64,000 nt of DNA, taken from assembly GCF_000768555.3 (NCBI RefSeq), contig NZ_KN293991.1, forward strand, positions 496,001 to 560,000, written 5' to 3'. The notes beneath the pieces were generated by a model. It made no database searches. It saw only the letters and a program-made list of their open reading frames with translations, and had not been told where the DNA came from. Below are positions 9,691-18,510 of this stretch, piece after piece. Position 1 is the stretch's first letter. Each line of letters starts with the position of its first letter. Position numbers and translations under genes: made by a program. This stretch comes from Roseovarius mucosus DSM 17069 (GTDB taxonomy: Bacteria > Pseudomonadota > Alphaproteobacteria > Rhodobacterales > Rhodobacteraceae).

Positions 9691-10448
9691 ACCTGCACGC
9701 CATTCGCGCCATCTATATCTATGAAATGAAGCGATTTTTCCGCACTATCCTCGAAAGTTTGCTGTCGCCGGTCATTTCGACCACGCTCTATTTCGTGGTC
9801 TTTGGCGCGGCCATCGGCGGGCGGATCCAAGAGGTCGAAGGCGTGAGCTATGCCGCCTTCATCGTGCCCGGCCTGATCATGCTAAGCGTGATGACCCAGG
9901 CGATTTCCAACGCCTCTTTCGGCATCTATTTCCCGAAATTCATCGGCACGATCTTTGAACTGCTCTCCGCCCCGGTGAATTTTCTCGAAATCGTGCTGGG
10001 CTATGTCGGCGCGGCGGCGACCAAGGCATTGATGATCGGTACGGTGATCCTGATCACGGCCAGCCTGTTTGTCGATCTCGATATTCAGCATCCCTGGATC
10101 ATGGTGCTGTTTCTGGTGATGATCTGCGTCACCTTTGCGCTCTTTGGCTTTATCATCGGCATATGGGCTGAGAATTTCCAGCAGTTGCAGCTTATCCCGC
10201 TCCTGGTGATCACCCCGCTCGTGTTCCTCGGGGGGGCGTTCTATTCCATCTCGATGTTGCCGCCCGCATGGCAGATCGTGACGCTGTTCAACCCGGTGGT
10301 CTATCTTATCTCCGGATTCCGTTGGGCCTTCTTCGGGGTGGCGGATGTGGGCATCGGATACAGCCTGTTGGCGGTAGGCGTGTTCTTCGGCCTCTGCCTC
10401 GCGCTGGTCGGCCTGATCTTCAAGACCGGATACCGGATCAAATCCTGA
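9687..10448 (+). CDS. ABC-2 type transporter permease
   Basis: A 253-residue inner-membrane protein with six predicted transmembrane segments. The ABC-2 permease pattern is clear, including [27 protein letters not shown] and the [20 protein letters not shown] region before the last helices. It resembles YadH. Its start overlaps the ATPase stop (ATGA), so the two are translationally coupled. Confidence 0.9.
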   Translation: MNLHAIRAIYIYEMKRFFRTILESLLSPVISTTLYFVVFGAAIGGRIQEVEGVSYAAFIVPGLIMLSVMTQAISNASFGIYFPKFIGTIFELLSAPVNFLEIVLGYVGAAATKALMIGTVILITASLFVDLDIQHPWIMVLFLVMICVTFALFGFIIGIWAENFQQLQLIPLLVITPLVFLGGAFYSISMLPPAWQIVTLFNPVVYLISGFRWAFFGVADVGIGYSLLAVGVFFGLCLALVGLIFKTGYRIKS

Positions 10449-10557
10449 CCCGTGCGCGTGATTTTTTTGACGCGAGGGCGGGGGAAATACCGGGCAAGTC
10501 CCCTCAGATGCACGGGCCGCCTTGTTTGTGGTGGCCCTGCACTCTACATCGGGCGGC

Positions 10558-11355
10558 ATGAAACATCTGATCCCTTTCCTCAACCGCCGGCCCACCGTCG
10601 CGGTCATACGCCTTGCGGGCATGATCGGCGCGGGGCCCCGCGCCCCGCTGAGCGACGAGGCCATCGGGCCGGTGATCGACAAGGCGTTTGCGCGCGGCAA
10701 ACCGGTGGCTGTGGCGCTGGTGATCAATTCGCCCGGCGGTTCGCCGGTGCAATCCTCGCTCATCGCGGCGCGCATCCGGCGGTTGGCGGAGGAAAAGAAA
10801 ATCCCGGTTCATGCCTTTGTCGAGGATGTGGCGGCCTCGGGTGGCTACTGGCTGGCGGTTGCGGCGGATGACATCTGGGTCGATGCCTCGTCGGTGCTGG
10901 GCTCGATCGGGGTGATCTCGGCGGGCTTTGGCGCGAATGAGTTTCTGACCCGGCAGGGGATTGAACGCCGCATCTACACGGCAGGTAAATCCAAGAGCAC
11001 GCTGGATCCTTTCCTGCCCGAAAAGCCCGAGGATGTGACCCGCCTCAAGGGCATTCTGGAGGATATTCACGCGGCCTTCATCGACCATGTGAAATCCCGG
11101 CGCGGTGCGCGGCTTGCCGACGATCCCGATCTTTTCACCGGCGAATTCTGGCTGGGCGCGCGCAGCGTCGAATTGGGGCTGGCCGATGGCATCGGTCATC
11201 TGTTGCCCAAGCTCAAGGAGCTTTATGGCGACAAGGTGCAGCTTGCCCGCTACGGGCGCAAGCGCGGGTTTTTCCCGCGCTTTGGCGCGACCATTGCTGA
11301 AGATGCGCTGACCGCAGTCGAGGAACGGGCAAGCTTTGCCCGGTTCGGCCTCTGA
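10558..11355 (+). CDS. S49 family peptidase (SppA/SohB-like)
   Basis: A 265-residue S49 serine peptidase. The nucleophile is Ser94 in VAASGGYWLA and the general base is probably Lys146 in AGKSKS, the Ser/Lys dyad of SppA-type enzymes. INSPGGSP near residue 57 forms the oxyanion-side loop. The protein lacks an obvious transmembrane anchor, unlike long SppA, and may be cytoplasmic or peripheral. The frame opens at a TTG at 10522, but the ATG at 10558 matches where family similarity begins. It likely degrades cleaved signal peptides or damaged membrane proteins. Confidence 0.87.
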   Translation: MKHLIPFLNRRPTVAVIRLAGMIGAGPRAPLSDEAIGPVIDKAFARGKPVAVALVINSPGGSPVQSSLIAARIRRLAEEKKIPVHAFVEDVAASGGYWLAVAADDIWVDASSVLGSIGVISAGFGANEFLTRQGIERRIYTAGKSKSTLDPFLPEKPEDVTRLKGILEDIHAAFIDHVKSRRGARLADDPDLFTGEFWLGARSVELGLADGIGHLLPKLKELYGDKVQLARYGRKRGFFPRFGATIAEDALTAVEERASFARFGL

Positions 11356-11527
11356 TTTGCTGGTCAAGGTCGTCATATTCTTTCTTCTGGCGATGGGGGT
11401 CCTCGCGATGTTCGGACGCCTCCGATTCCCCGGACAAAAACGCTTGAGCGAGGCCAAATGCCGGAAATGCGGGCGCTACCGCATCGGCAAGGGTCCGTGC
11501 TCCTGCGAAAAGGGTAAGTTGAAATGA
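11336..11527 (+). CDS. Small membrane protein with Cys-rich (zinc-ribbon-like) tail
   Basis: A protein of up to 63 residues with one hydrophobic helix (LLVKVVIFFLLAMGVLAMFG) followed by a basic stretch and a CRKCGRYRIGKGPCSC motif. Two Cys pairs are spaced like a zinc ribbon. No ATG precedes the helix. Translation probably begins at TTG 11336 or TTG 11357, so the start is uncertain. It overlaps the S49 peptidase gene at its 5' end, and the antiporter start codon overlaps its stop, indicating a three-gene operon. The function is unknown. Confidence 0.7.
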   Translation: MPGSASDLLVKVVIFFLLAMGVLAMFGRLRFPGQKRLSEAKCRKCGRYRIGKGPCSCEKGKLK

Positions 11528-12489
11528 TGCCATGGCTTTTGTCGGCGCTGGGGCTGGTGATCCTGCTTCTGGCTGGGGATGCCTTGGTCAAAGGGGCCGT
11601 GAACCTCAGCTTGCGGGTGGGGATTCCCGCGCTGATCGTAAGTCTCACGGTGGTGGCCTTTGGCACCTCGGCCCCGGAACTGCTGATTTCGGTCAATGCG
11701 GTGCTGGATGACAAGCCGGGGCTGGCATTGGGCAATGTGGTGGGCTCGAATACCGCCAATATCCTCTTGGTGCTGGGGATACCGGCCATTCTTTCGGTAT
11801 TGCATACCAGTTCGTGCAGTTGCTCCAAGTCTTACCTCCAGATGCTTGCGGCCTCGGCTTTGTTCATACTGCTGGCCTTTCGCGGCTCCTTCGACTGGGT
11901 CGCGGGCCTCATCCTGCTCGGGGCGCTGGTACTCATGCTGGCGGATGCCTTTCGCGATACCATGGCCCACCGGCGCGATGCGGCGATCACCGCCCTCTCC
12001 GAGACGGACGACATCGAAGATGTCGAAGGCGCGGACCCCAATATGCCCTGGTGGCAGATCATCACCTTTCTGGTGCTTGGCCTTGTCGGTCTGCCGCTGG
12101 GCGCCGACATCCTCGTGGACAATGCCTCGATCCTCGCGCAGCGCTATGGCGTGAGCGAGGCGGTGATCGGCCTCACGCTGGTGGCGGTCGGCACGTCGCT
12201 GCCGGAACTGGCGACTACGGTGATGGCGGCGCTACGCAAACAGGCGGATGTGGCGCTGGGCAATGTCATCGGCTCGAATATGTTCAACCTCTTGGGTATC
12301 ATCGGTGTGGCGGCGCTGGTGGGTGAAATTCCCGTTGATGCGCAATTTCTCAGTTTCGACTTCTGGGTGATGCTGGGTGCCTCTTTGGTGATAATTCCTT
12401 TCGTTTTCTTCAGGCTCGACATCAACCGTTTGTGGGGCATCGCCTTGACCTCGGCTTATGTGGTCTATGTCTCGGTGATATTGATCTGA
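11524..12489 (+). CDS. Calcium/sodium antiporter (CaCA family, YrbG-like)
   Basis: A 321-residue inner-membrane protein with the two inverted alpha repeats of cation/calcium exchangers. The first repeat is FGTSAPELL with GNVVGSN; the second is VGTSLPELA with GNVIGSN. The conserved Glu and Asn residues of the ion site are present in both. It probably exchanges Ca2+ (or K+) for Na+. A cytoplasmic acidic loop (ETDDIEDVEGAD, near 160-170) separates the halves. It overlaps the upstream Cys-rich gene by four bases. Confidence 0.9.
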   Translation: MMPWLLSALGLVILLLAGDALVKGAVNLSLRVGIPALIVSLTVVAFGTSAPELLISVNAVLDDKPGLALGNVVGSNTANILLVLGIPAILSVLHTSSCSCSKSYLQMLAASALFILLAFRGSFDWVAGLILLGALVLMLADAFRDTMAHRRDAAITALSETDDIEDVEGADPNMPWWQIITFLVLGLVGLPLGADILVDNASILAQRYGVSEAVIGLTLVAVGTSLPELATTVMAALRKQADVALGNVIGSNMFNLLGIIGVAALVGEIPVDAQFLSFDFWVMLGASLVIIPFVFFRLDINRLWGIALTSAYVVYVSVILI

Positions 12490-12502
12490 GGGGAGCGATG
12501 GC

Positions 12503-13282
12503 ATGACGCGGGCTTTGGTGACGGGTGCCGGCAAACGGCTGGGCCGGGCTATGGCGCTGGAACTGGCGCGGCAGGGTCACGATGTGGCCGTGCATTACGC
12601 CACCTCTCGCGATGCGGCAGAGGCGGTGGTCGAGGAAATCCGGGCGATGGGCCGCAAGGCGGTGACGCTAGAGGCGGACCTCTTGGATGAGGCGCAGGTG
12701 ACGCCCTTGGTGGCGCAGGCGGCCGAGGCCTTGGGCGGGCCAATCACTACCCTCGTCAACAATGCCTCCATCTTCGATTACGACAATATCCAGACCGCCA
12801 CGCGCCGCAGCTGGGATCGCCACATGGAAAGCAACCTGCGCGCGCCCTTCGTGCTGACCCAGCAGCTTGCCGCTCAGGTGCCCGCCCCCACGCAGGATGA
12901 AGCGGGCGAGCCGGTGGCGCAGGGGCTGGTGATCAACATGATCGACCAGCGCGTTCACAAGCTGACACCGGAATTCATGACCTACACGATTGCCAAGATG
13001 GGCCTCTGGGCGCTGACCCGTACCGCGGCACAGGCATTGGCGCCTAAGGTGCGCGTTAATGCCATCGGGCCGGGGCCGACCCTTCAGGGGCATCGGCAGA
13101 GCGACAGTCATTTCCAGAGCCAGCGGCGCAACACGATCCTGCATCGCGGTGCCAACCCGCAGGACATAACGGCGGCACTCGTCTATTTCCTCCATGCGCC
13201 CGGCGTCACCGGCCAATTGCTCTGTGTGGACGGCGGTCAGCACCTTGGCTGGCAGACCCCCGATGTGCTGGGTATAGAGTAG
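12503..13282 (+). CDS. SDR family oxidoreductase (FolM/pteridine-reductase-like)
   Basis: A 259-residue classical short-chain dehydrogenase. It has the TGAGKRLG dinucleotide motif near residue 6, VNNAS in the middle and the YTIAK catalytic Tyr/Lys. The GKRLG form of the glycine motif and the HYATSRDAAE stretch resemble dihydromonapterin/pteridine reductases, so NADPH-dependent pterin reduction is a reasonable guess but not proven. The stop codon is followed directly by a strong terminator. Confidence 0.82.
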   Translation: MTRALVTGAGKRLGRAMALELARQGHDVAVHYATSRDAAEAVVEEIRAMGRKAVTLEADLLDEAQVTPLVAQAAEALGGPITTLVNNASIFDYDNIQTATRRSWDRHMESNLRAPFVLTQQLAAQVPAPTQDEAGEPVAQGLVINMIDQRVHKLTPEFMTYTIAKMGLWALTRTAAQALAPKVRVNAIGPGPTLQGHRQSDSHFQSQRRNTILHRGANPQDITAALVYFLHAPGVTGQLLCVDGGQHLGWQTPDVLGIE

Positions 13283-13324
13283 AAACCGCGCCCGCCGACA
13301 AAAGTTTTGCACCGGCGCGGTTTT
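13283..13324 (+). terminator. Rho-independent terminator after the SDR gene
   Basis: The perfect inverted repeat AAACCGCGCC / GGCGCGGTTT begins immediately after the SDR stop codon and ends in a T run. It closes the S49 peptidase-antiporter-SDR transcription unit. Confidence 0.75.
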
Positions 13325-13577
13325 CGTTACGTAAGCGTTACAAAATCGTTAGTGTTTTCAATATTTTGCTATGCAGTTAATTTTTTAACGAAGGATATCA
13401 GGGGGTTGCGAATTTGCCTAAAAATTAGGCAAGTCAACGAAGCCAGCCGAATTCAAGGAAAATTTCCATTTCACGGAAACCTATCCGCAGAGTTATCCAC
13501 AGAAACCGTGGACAGCTTCCCTCTTGCTCTCTTGCTCGGATCATTGCAGCACTCGGGGGAATCATATCTGAGGACCG
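13325..13577. promoter_or_regulatory. AT-rich intergenic region with DnaA box and palindrome upstream of uvrC
   Basis: About 250 bases with no gene. It is visibly more AT-rich than its surroundings. It holds a perfect DnaA box TTATCCACA at 13493-13501 and a perfect palindrome TTGCCTAA-AAA-TTAGGCAA at 13414-13432. An AT-rich stretch with TTAA tracts lies near 13376-13390. It presumably contains the uvrC promoter. The palindrome looks like an operator for an unknown dimeric regulator. Only one perfect DnaA box was found, so I do not call it an origin. Confidence 0.55.
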
Positions 13578-15446
13578 ATGACCGACAACGCCCCCGAATC
13601 CCCGCCCAAACCCGGCCATGAGGTAATCCGAGACTATCTGCGCACGCTCGATGCGTCGCCGGGGGTCTACCGGATGCTCGATGCGCATGCGCGGGTGCTA
13701 TACGTGGGCAAGGCGCGCAATCTGCGGGCGCGCGTGTCGAACTATGCGCGCCCCACGGGCCATACCGGGCGCATCGCGCGAATGATCTCGGAAACCGCGT
13801 CGATGATGTTTCTCACGACCGCGACCGAGACCGAGGCGCTGCTTCTCGAACAGAACCTGATCAAGCAACTCAAGCCGCGCTACAACGTGCTCCTGCGCGA
13901 CGACAAGAGCTTTCCCAACATCCTCGTGACCGCGCATGACTTTCCGATGATCAAGAAGCATCGCGGCGCCAAGCGGGAAAAGGGGGCCTATTACGGCCCC
14001 TTCGCCAGTGCCGGTGCCGTCAACCGCACGCTGGCGCAGTTGCAGCGCGTCTTTCAACTGCGCAACTGTTCGGATGCCATGTTCGAGAGCCGCACGCGCC
14101 CCTGTCTGCAATTCCAGATCAAGCGCTGCACCGCGCCCTGCGTGGGCAAGATCAGCCGCGCCGACTATGCCACACAGGTCAGCGATGCCGAGCGCTATCT
14201 TTCTGGCCGCTCGACCGAGATTCAGGAAAAGCTGGCGGCGCAAATGGCCGAGGCCGCCGAAGCGATGGAATACGAACGCGCCGCCGCCTTGCGCGACCGG
14301 ATCAAGGCGATGACGCAGGTGCAGACCGCCCAGGGGATCAACCCCCGCACCGTGGACGAGGCCGATGTCATCGCGCTGCATCTCGAACAGGGCCAGGCCT
14401 GCGTGCAGGTGTTCTTCATCCGGGGTGGGCAGAACTGGGGCAATCAGGATTTCTATCCCCGCGTCGGGGCCGATGTCGAAGAGGCCGAGGCGCTCGAGGC
14501 CTTCATCGGCCAGTTCTACGACAGCAAGGAACCGCCGCGCAGTCTGCTTTTGTCGCATCCGATCGAGAATACCGATCTCATGCAACAGGCGCTCAGCGAC
14601 AAGCTGGGGCGCAAGGTGACGCTCACCGTGCCCCTGCGCGGCGAAAAGGCCGAGTTGATCGACGCCGCGATGCGCAATGCCCGCGAAAGCCTTGCGCGCA
14701 AGATGGCCGAGACCGCGACCACGGGCAAATTGCTGCGCGGTCTGGCCGAGGTCTTCGATCTGCCCGGCCCGCCGCAGCGGATCGAGGTCTACGACAACAG
14801 CCATATTCAGGGCACGGATGCCGTGGGCGCGATGATTGTCGCGGGCCCCGAAGGCATGATGAAAAACCATTATCGCAAGTTCAACATCCGGGGCGATGAC
14901 ATCACGCCGGGCGATGATTTCGGGATGATGAAAGAGGTTCTGACCCGCCGCTTCAAGCGGTTGTTGAAAGAAGACCCTGATCGTAGCCAAGGGCATTGGC
15001 CCGACCTTTTGCTGATAGACGGCGGCGCGGGGCAGGTCAGCGCCGTGGCCAGCATCATGCGCGAGATGGGAGTCGAGGATATCCCGATGGTTGGGGTCGC
15101 CAAGGGGGTGGACCGCGACGCAGGCAAGGAAGAGTTTCACCGCGTGGGCAAGCATCCCATGGCGCTGCGGCACAATGATCCGGTGCTCTATTTCATCCAG
15201 CGCCTGCGCGACGAGGCGCACCGTTTCGCCATTGGCACGCATCGCGCCAAACGCGCCAAGGCGGTAGGGGCCACCCCGCTCGATGAAGTGCCGGGCATCG
15301 GCGCTGCCCGCAAACGGGCGCTGCTCGCGCATTTCGGCAGCGCCAAGGCCGTCAGCCGCGCCAATCTCGCCGACCTGCGCGCCGTCGACGGGGTTTCGGA
15401 CGCGATGGCGCAAAAGCTCTACGATTTCTTTCACGACCGCAGCTAA
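13578..15446 (+). CDS. uvrC: Excinuclease ABC subunit C
   Basis: A 622-residue UvrC, of full family length. The N-terminal GIY-YIG nuclease ([24 protein letters not shown]) makes the 3' incision. A Cys-rich [15 protein letters not shown] segment follows, then the UVR domain ([16 protein letters not shown]) that binds UvrB. The RNase H-like endonuclease half ([19 protein letters not shown]) makes the 5' incision, and a helix-hairpin-helix pair ([18 protein letters not shown]) closes the protein. It acts in nucleotide excision repair with UvrA and UvrB. A DnaA box lies about 80 bases upstream. Confidence 0.98.
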   Translation: MTDNAPESPPKPGHEVIRDYLRTLDASPGVYRMLDAHARVLYVGKARNLRARVSNYARPTGHTGRIARMISETASMMFLTTATETEALLLEQNLIKQLKPRYNVLLRDDKSFPNILVTAHDFPMIKKHRGAKREKGAYYGPFASAGAVNRTLAQLQRVFQLRNCSDAMFESRTRPCLQFQIKRCTAPCVGKISRADYATQVSDAERYLSGRSTEIQEKLAAQMAEAAEAMEYERAAALRDRIKAMTQVQTAQGINPRTVDEADVIALHLEQGQACVQVFFIRGGQNWGNQDFYPRVGADVEEAEALEAFIGQFYDSKEPPRSLLLSHPIENTDLMQQALSDKLGRKVTLTVPLRGEKAELIDAAMRNARESLARKMAETATTGKLLRGLAEVFDLPGPPQRIEVYDNSHIQGTDAVGAMIVAGPEGMMKNHYRKFNIRGDDITPGDDFGMMKEVLTRRFKRLLKEDPDRSQGHWPDLLLIDGGAGQVSAVASIMREMGVEDIPMVGVAKGVDRDAGKEEFHRVGKHPMALRHNDPVLYFIQRLRDEAHRFAIGTHRAKRAKAVGATPLDEVPGIGAARKRALLAHFGSAKAVSRANLADLRAVDGVSDAMAQKLYDFFHDRS

Positions 15447-15542
15447 AGCCATTTCAGAAAAGCCGAGTGACTTTTTCGGTTCGAAATCGCGCCGATTCAA
15501 AGAGCTAAAGCGTTTTGGAGCGGGTTGGTCTGATCGCGTTCA

Positions 15543-15629
15543 CATCGCCCCGGCCCCGTGCCGGGGCCTCTGTGCTTCCTCGGCAAGGTCCCGGGTCAAG
15601 CCCGGGACGGGTGCGGTTTCGATGGGGCG
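15543..15629. repeat. Dispersed GC-rich intergenic repeat, copy B
   Basis: An 87-base diverged copy of the element at 7738-7823, with the same CATCGCCC start, two GC hairpins and GGGCG end. It lies in the roughly 300-base gap between uvrC and the tetR gene. The short inverted pair AAAGCGTTTT (about 15506) and AAACGCTTTC (about 15661) brackets it. Apart from this element and the tetR promoter I see no gene in the gap. Confidence 0.65.
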
Positions 15630-15691
15630 CGACAGGCTCTGACGTTTCAGCGAAATGCCGAAACGCTTTCAGTCGAACCGCGCAAACCGGC

Positions 15692-15731
15692 TTGACAGGG
15701 ACGATCAAAAAACTGAACATGAATTCAGTTT
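15692..15731 (+). promoter_or_regulatory. Promoter and probable TetR operator
   Basis: A consensus -35 TTGACA (15692-15697) is followed by a 22-base perfect inverted repeat AAACTGAA-N6-TTCAGTTT (15710-15731), placed where the -10 and transcription start should be. The repeat ends 14 bases before the ATG of a TetR regulator. This is the classic layout for autoregulation of a tetR gene and its downstream operon. Confidence 0.75.
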
Positions 15732-15745
15732 CATTTTGAGTCGCC

Positions 15746-16402
15746 ATGCCCGATCCCACCGATCACACCAGCTATCCGGCCTTCCTTGCCGCGCAGGTCG
15801 AGGGCGAGGCCAAGGGCGTTCGCACCGCACAGGCCCTGCGCATCGCCGCCTGCGCCCTGCTTGAACGCGCCGCCCTGTCGGATCTGACCATCGCCGCGAT
15901 CTGCAAGGAGGCGGGCGTCGCCAATGGCACCTTCTACCTCTATTTCCCCGATCAGGCCCATCTGCTCGACGATCTCTTGCAGGGCTTTGCCGCCTTCCTG
16001 CAAGCGGGGATGATCCGCGCCAGCCAGACCAGCCCCGAGCGCGGCATGCGCCCCGCGACCGAGGCCTATGCTCGCCTCTTCGAAGCCAATCGCGGGCTGA
16101 TGAAATGCCTTATTCACCATCTCGATGCCTTTCCCGCGGCGCGCGCGGCCTTTCACCGGCTCAATCGCGAATGGATCGACACTGTCGTTGCCGCCACCCG
16201 CCGCAGGCTGGCGCGTGAGGGGCGCGATACCCTCAGCGATGCCGAACTCACCCGCCGCGCCTATGCCCTGGGCGGCATGACGGATCAGTATTTCTCCAGC
16301 CTCTATCTCTCGAACGAGCCGGGGCTGGTCGATGTCTCCACCGATCGCGCGGCGGTGATTGCCACGCTCACAACCATCTGGGAACGAGGATTGCAGCCAT
16401 GA
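15746..16402 (+). CDS. TetR family transcriptional regulator
   Basis: A 218-residue repressor-type protein. The N-terminal helix-turn-helix domain (about residues 28-75) contains LTIAAICKEAGVANGTFYLYFPDQAHLL, the TetR DNA-binding signature. The remainder is the alpha-helical ligand-binding domain. It heads an operon with an acyl-CoA ligase and an enoyl-CoA hydratase (4-base overlaps) and sits directly behind a 22-base palindrome. It therefore probably represses its own operon until an acyl-CoA or carboxylic-acid ligand binds. Confidence 0.9.
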   Translation: MPDPTDHTSYPAFLAAQVEGEAKGVRTAQALRIAACALLERAALSDLTIAAICKEAGVANGTFYLYFPDQAHLLDDLLQGFAAFLQAGMIRASQTSPERGMRPATEAYARLFEANRGLMKCLIHHLDAFPAARAAFHRLNREWIDTVVAATRRRLAREGRDTLSDAELTRRAYALGGMTDQYFSSLYLSNEPGLVDVSTDRAAVIATLTTIWERGLQP

Positions 16403-17703
16403 GCCTGCTCGACCAAGCCGAATTTGCCAGCCCTGAACGCCTGCGCGCCCATCAAGCGGCGGCCTGGGCGGTGCAGAGCGCCTATGTCGCGGCACAGTCA
16501 GAGTTTTATCGCGATCTCTGGCAGGGGCGCACACCGCCCGCCGATCTGCGCGACCTGCCTGATCTGCCGTTGTCGGACAAGGCGCAGCTGCGCCTCGCGC
16601 AGGCCGCACATCCCCCGTTCGGCAAATACATGGCCGCAGAGCGCCGCGCCGCCGTGCGCCTGCACCGCACCTCCGGCACCACCGGGCAGGCGATGAACCT
16701 CGCGCTCTCAGCCCGCGACTGCGCGGTGACAGAGGCCGTGGGCGGGCGCTGTCAATCCGCCTCTGGCCTCACCCCCGAGGATACCGTGGTGCATTGCCTG
16801 AACTATCAGATGTGGATGGGCGGATTGACAGACCACATGACCTTGCAGGCCACCGGCGCGATGGTGGTGCCCTTCGGCGTGGGCTCGACCGAGCTTTTGG
16901 TGCGCACCATTCAAGAGGTGGGGATCACCGCCATTTCCTGCACCCCCTCATATCCGGCGGTTCTGGAGCGGGTGATCGCCGAGAAATTCCCGGGGCTGAC
17001 CCCGCGCGATCTGGGCCTGCGTCTGGGGCTCTTTGGCGGCGAGGCGGGGCTCGATGATCCCGCCTATCGCGCGCGCCTGCGCGAGGTCTGGGGAATGGAG
17101 CCGCGCAATGCCAATTACGGCGTGTCCGACGTGTTCTGCAATTTCGCGGCGCAATGTGAACACGACACGCGCCTGCATTACATGGCCGCCGATGTGCTCT
17201 GGCCCGAACTCATCGACCCCGACACCGGCGCCCCCCTGCCGCTTGTTGCGGGGCAGACGGGCGAGCTGGTCCTGACACATCTGGCGCGCGACTGCCAGCC
17301 GCTCGTGCGCTTTCGCAGCGGCGACATCATCACCGTGGATGAAACCGCCCCGTGCACCTGCGGGCGAACCGGCTTTCGCTTCCGCGTGGTGGGGCGCTCG
17401 GATGACATGGTTGTCGTGCGCGGCCTCAATCTCTTTCCAACGATGGTTGCGGCGGTGATCAACGAATTCGCAGCCCTCTCCGGCGATTACCGGATCACCC
17501 TCGACACACCGCCGCCCTATGACGCGCTGCCGGTCTCGGTGGAGCTGGCCAAGGGGCGGCCCGCCTCCGACGGATTGGCAGAGGAGGTGGCCACCGCGAT
17601 CAAGACCAAGCTGGGCGCCACCGCACGGGTGACTTTGGTGCCGCATGGCACCTTCCCGCTGACCGAGGGCAAGACGAAACGCGTTGTGAGGACCTACGAA
17701 TGA
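16399..17703 (+). CDS. Phenylacetate-CoA ligase (PaaK) family AMP-forming ligase
   Basis: A 434-residue adenylate-forming enzyme of the PaaK branch. The ATP-binding motif LHRTSGTTGQ lies near residue 91. The YGVSD adenine-side motif, RFRSGDI, a Cys pair CTCGRTG and the C-terminal GKTKR with the catalytic Lys are all present. It should activate an aromatic or other carboxylic acid to its CoA thioester. The neighbouring enoyl-CoA hydratase suggests the product enters a beta-oxidation-like path. No paa ring-cleavage genes are near, so phenylacetate itself is not implied. Confidence 0.83.
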   Translation: MSLLDQAEFASPERLRAHQAAAWAVQSAYVAAQSEFYRDLWQGRTPPADLRDLPDLPLSDKAQLRLAQAAHPPFGKYMAAERRAAVRLHRTSGTTGQAMNLALSARDCAVTEAVGGRCQSASGLTPEDTVVHCLNYQMWMGGLTDHMTLQATGAMVVPFGVGSTELLVRTIQEVGITAISCTPSYPAVLERVIAEKFPGLTPRDLGLRLGLFGGEAGLDDPAYRARLREVWGMEPRNANYGVSDVFCNFAAQCEHDTRLHYMAADVLWPELIDPDTGAPLPLVAGQTGELVLTHLARDCQPLVRFRSGDIITVDETAPCTCGRTGFRFRVVGRSDDMVVVRGLNLFPTMVAAVINEFAALSGDYRITLDTPPPYDALPVSVELAKGRPASDGLAEEVATAIKTKLGATARVTLVPHGTFPLTEGKTKRVVRTYE

Positions 17704-18461
17704 CCACCTTCACCTATGACACTGTGCTGAGCGAGATCGCAGCCGAGGGCGTGCGCTGCATCACCCTCAATCGCCCCCATAGCCTCAACGCCATGAACCG
17801 CGCCCTGATCGACGATGTCGCGCGTGCCTTCGAGGATGCCAATGCCGATCCCGCCACCCGCGCGATTATCCTGACAGGCGCGGGCAAGGCGTTTTGCGCG
17901 GGCGACGACCGGCGCGAACACGTCCACCCCACCTGCGAAGAAGAGGCGCGCGATCTGGTGCGCGCGATCCAGCGCGCGACCGATGCCATCGTCCTGAACC
18001 ACAAGCCCGTGGTGGGCGCGATCAACGGCTGGGCGGTGGGCGGCGGCTTTGAATGGGCGATCAACTGCGATTTCCCGATCTGGGCCGCCTCGGCGCGCGG
18101 TTTCTTCCCCGAAGTCTCGCTCAACCTTTTCGTCACCGGCGGCGTAAGCAGTCTTCTGCCCGCCCTCGTCGGCCTTAACAAGGCCCGCGAAATGCTCTTC
18201 TTCGGCGACCGCTACGCCGCGCCCGATCTGCAGGCGATGGGGCTGGCCTGGAAATGCGTGCCCGACGCCGATCTGATGCCTGAGGCCCTCTCGACCGCCC
18301 GCCGTCTGGCCGATCTACCTCCCTTGGCCGTGCGCGCGATGAAGCGGGTTTTGAACGCTACCGCGATGACTGATCCGCGCCGCGCCATGGACCTTGAAAC
18401 CGAGGCGACGATTGCCGGGTTCATGGACCCGGAAACCACGCGGCGCCTACGTGATTTCTAG
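17700..18461 (+). CDS. Enoyl-CoA hydratase/isomerase family protein
   Basis: A 253-residue crotonase-fold protein. The oxyanion-hole segments FCAGDDRREH (near 61) and WAVGGGFEWA (near 104) are present. Glutamates occupy both catalytic positions, in GGGFEWA and FFPEVSL, so true hydratase activity is plausible. The start overlaps the ligase stop by four bases. Together with the ligase it likely degrades one activated acid under TetR control. Confidence 0.87.
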   Translation: MTTFTYDTVLSEIAAEGVRCITLNRPHSLNAMNRALIDDVARAFEDANADPATRAIILTGAGKAFCAGDDRREHVHPTCEEEARDLVRAIQRATDAIVLNHKPVVGAINGWAVGGGFEWAINCDFPIWAASARGFFPEVSLNLFVTGGVSSLLPALVGLNKAREMLFFGDRYAAPDLQAMGLAWKCVPDADLMPEALSTARRLADLPPLAVRAMKRVLNATAMTDPRRAMDLETEATIAGFMDPETTRRLRDF

Positions 18462-18510
18462 CGATCAAGGGCGCTTTCCCTCGTGCCTGTGACAGGATAG
18501 AACAGAGGCC

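Noticed and set aside
13325-13577. Possible replication origin
   Set aside because: The region is AT-rich and has one perfect DnaA box, but there is no cluster of boxes and no dnaA, parA/B or hemE nearby.
13698-15500. 600-residue minus-strand open frame
   Set aside because: It lies wholly opposite uvrC, a certain gene, and its translation is low-complexity His/Arg/Gly-rich, as expected for the antisense of GC-rich coding DNA.
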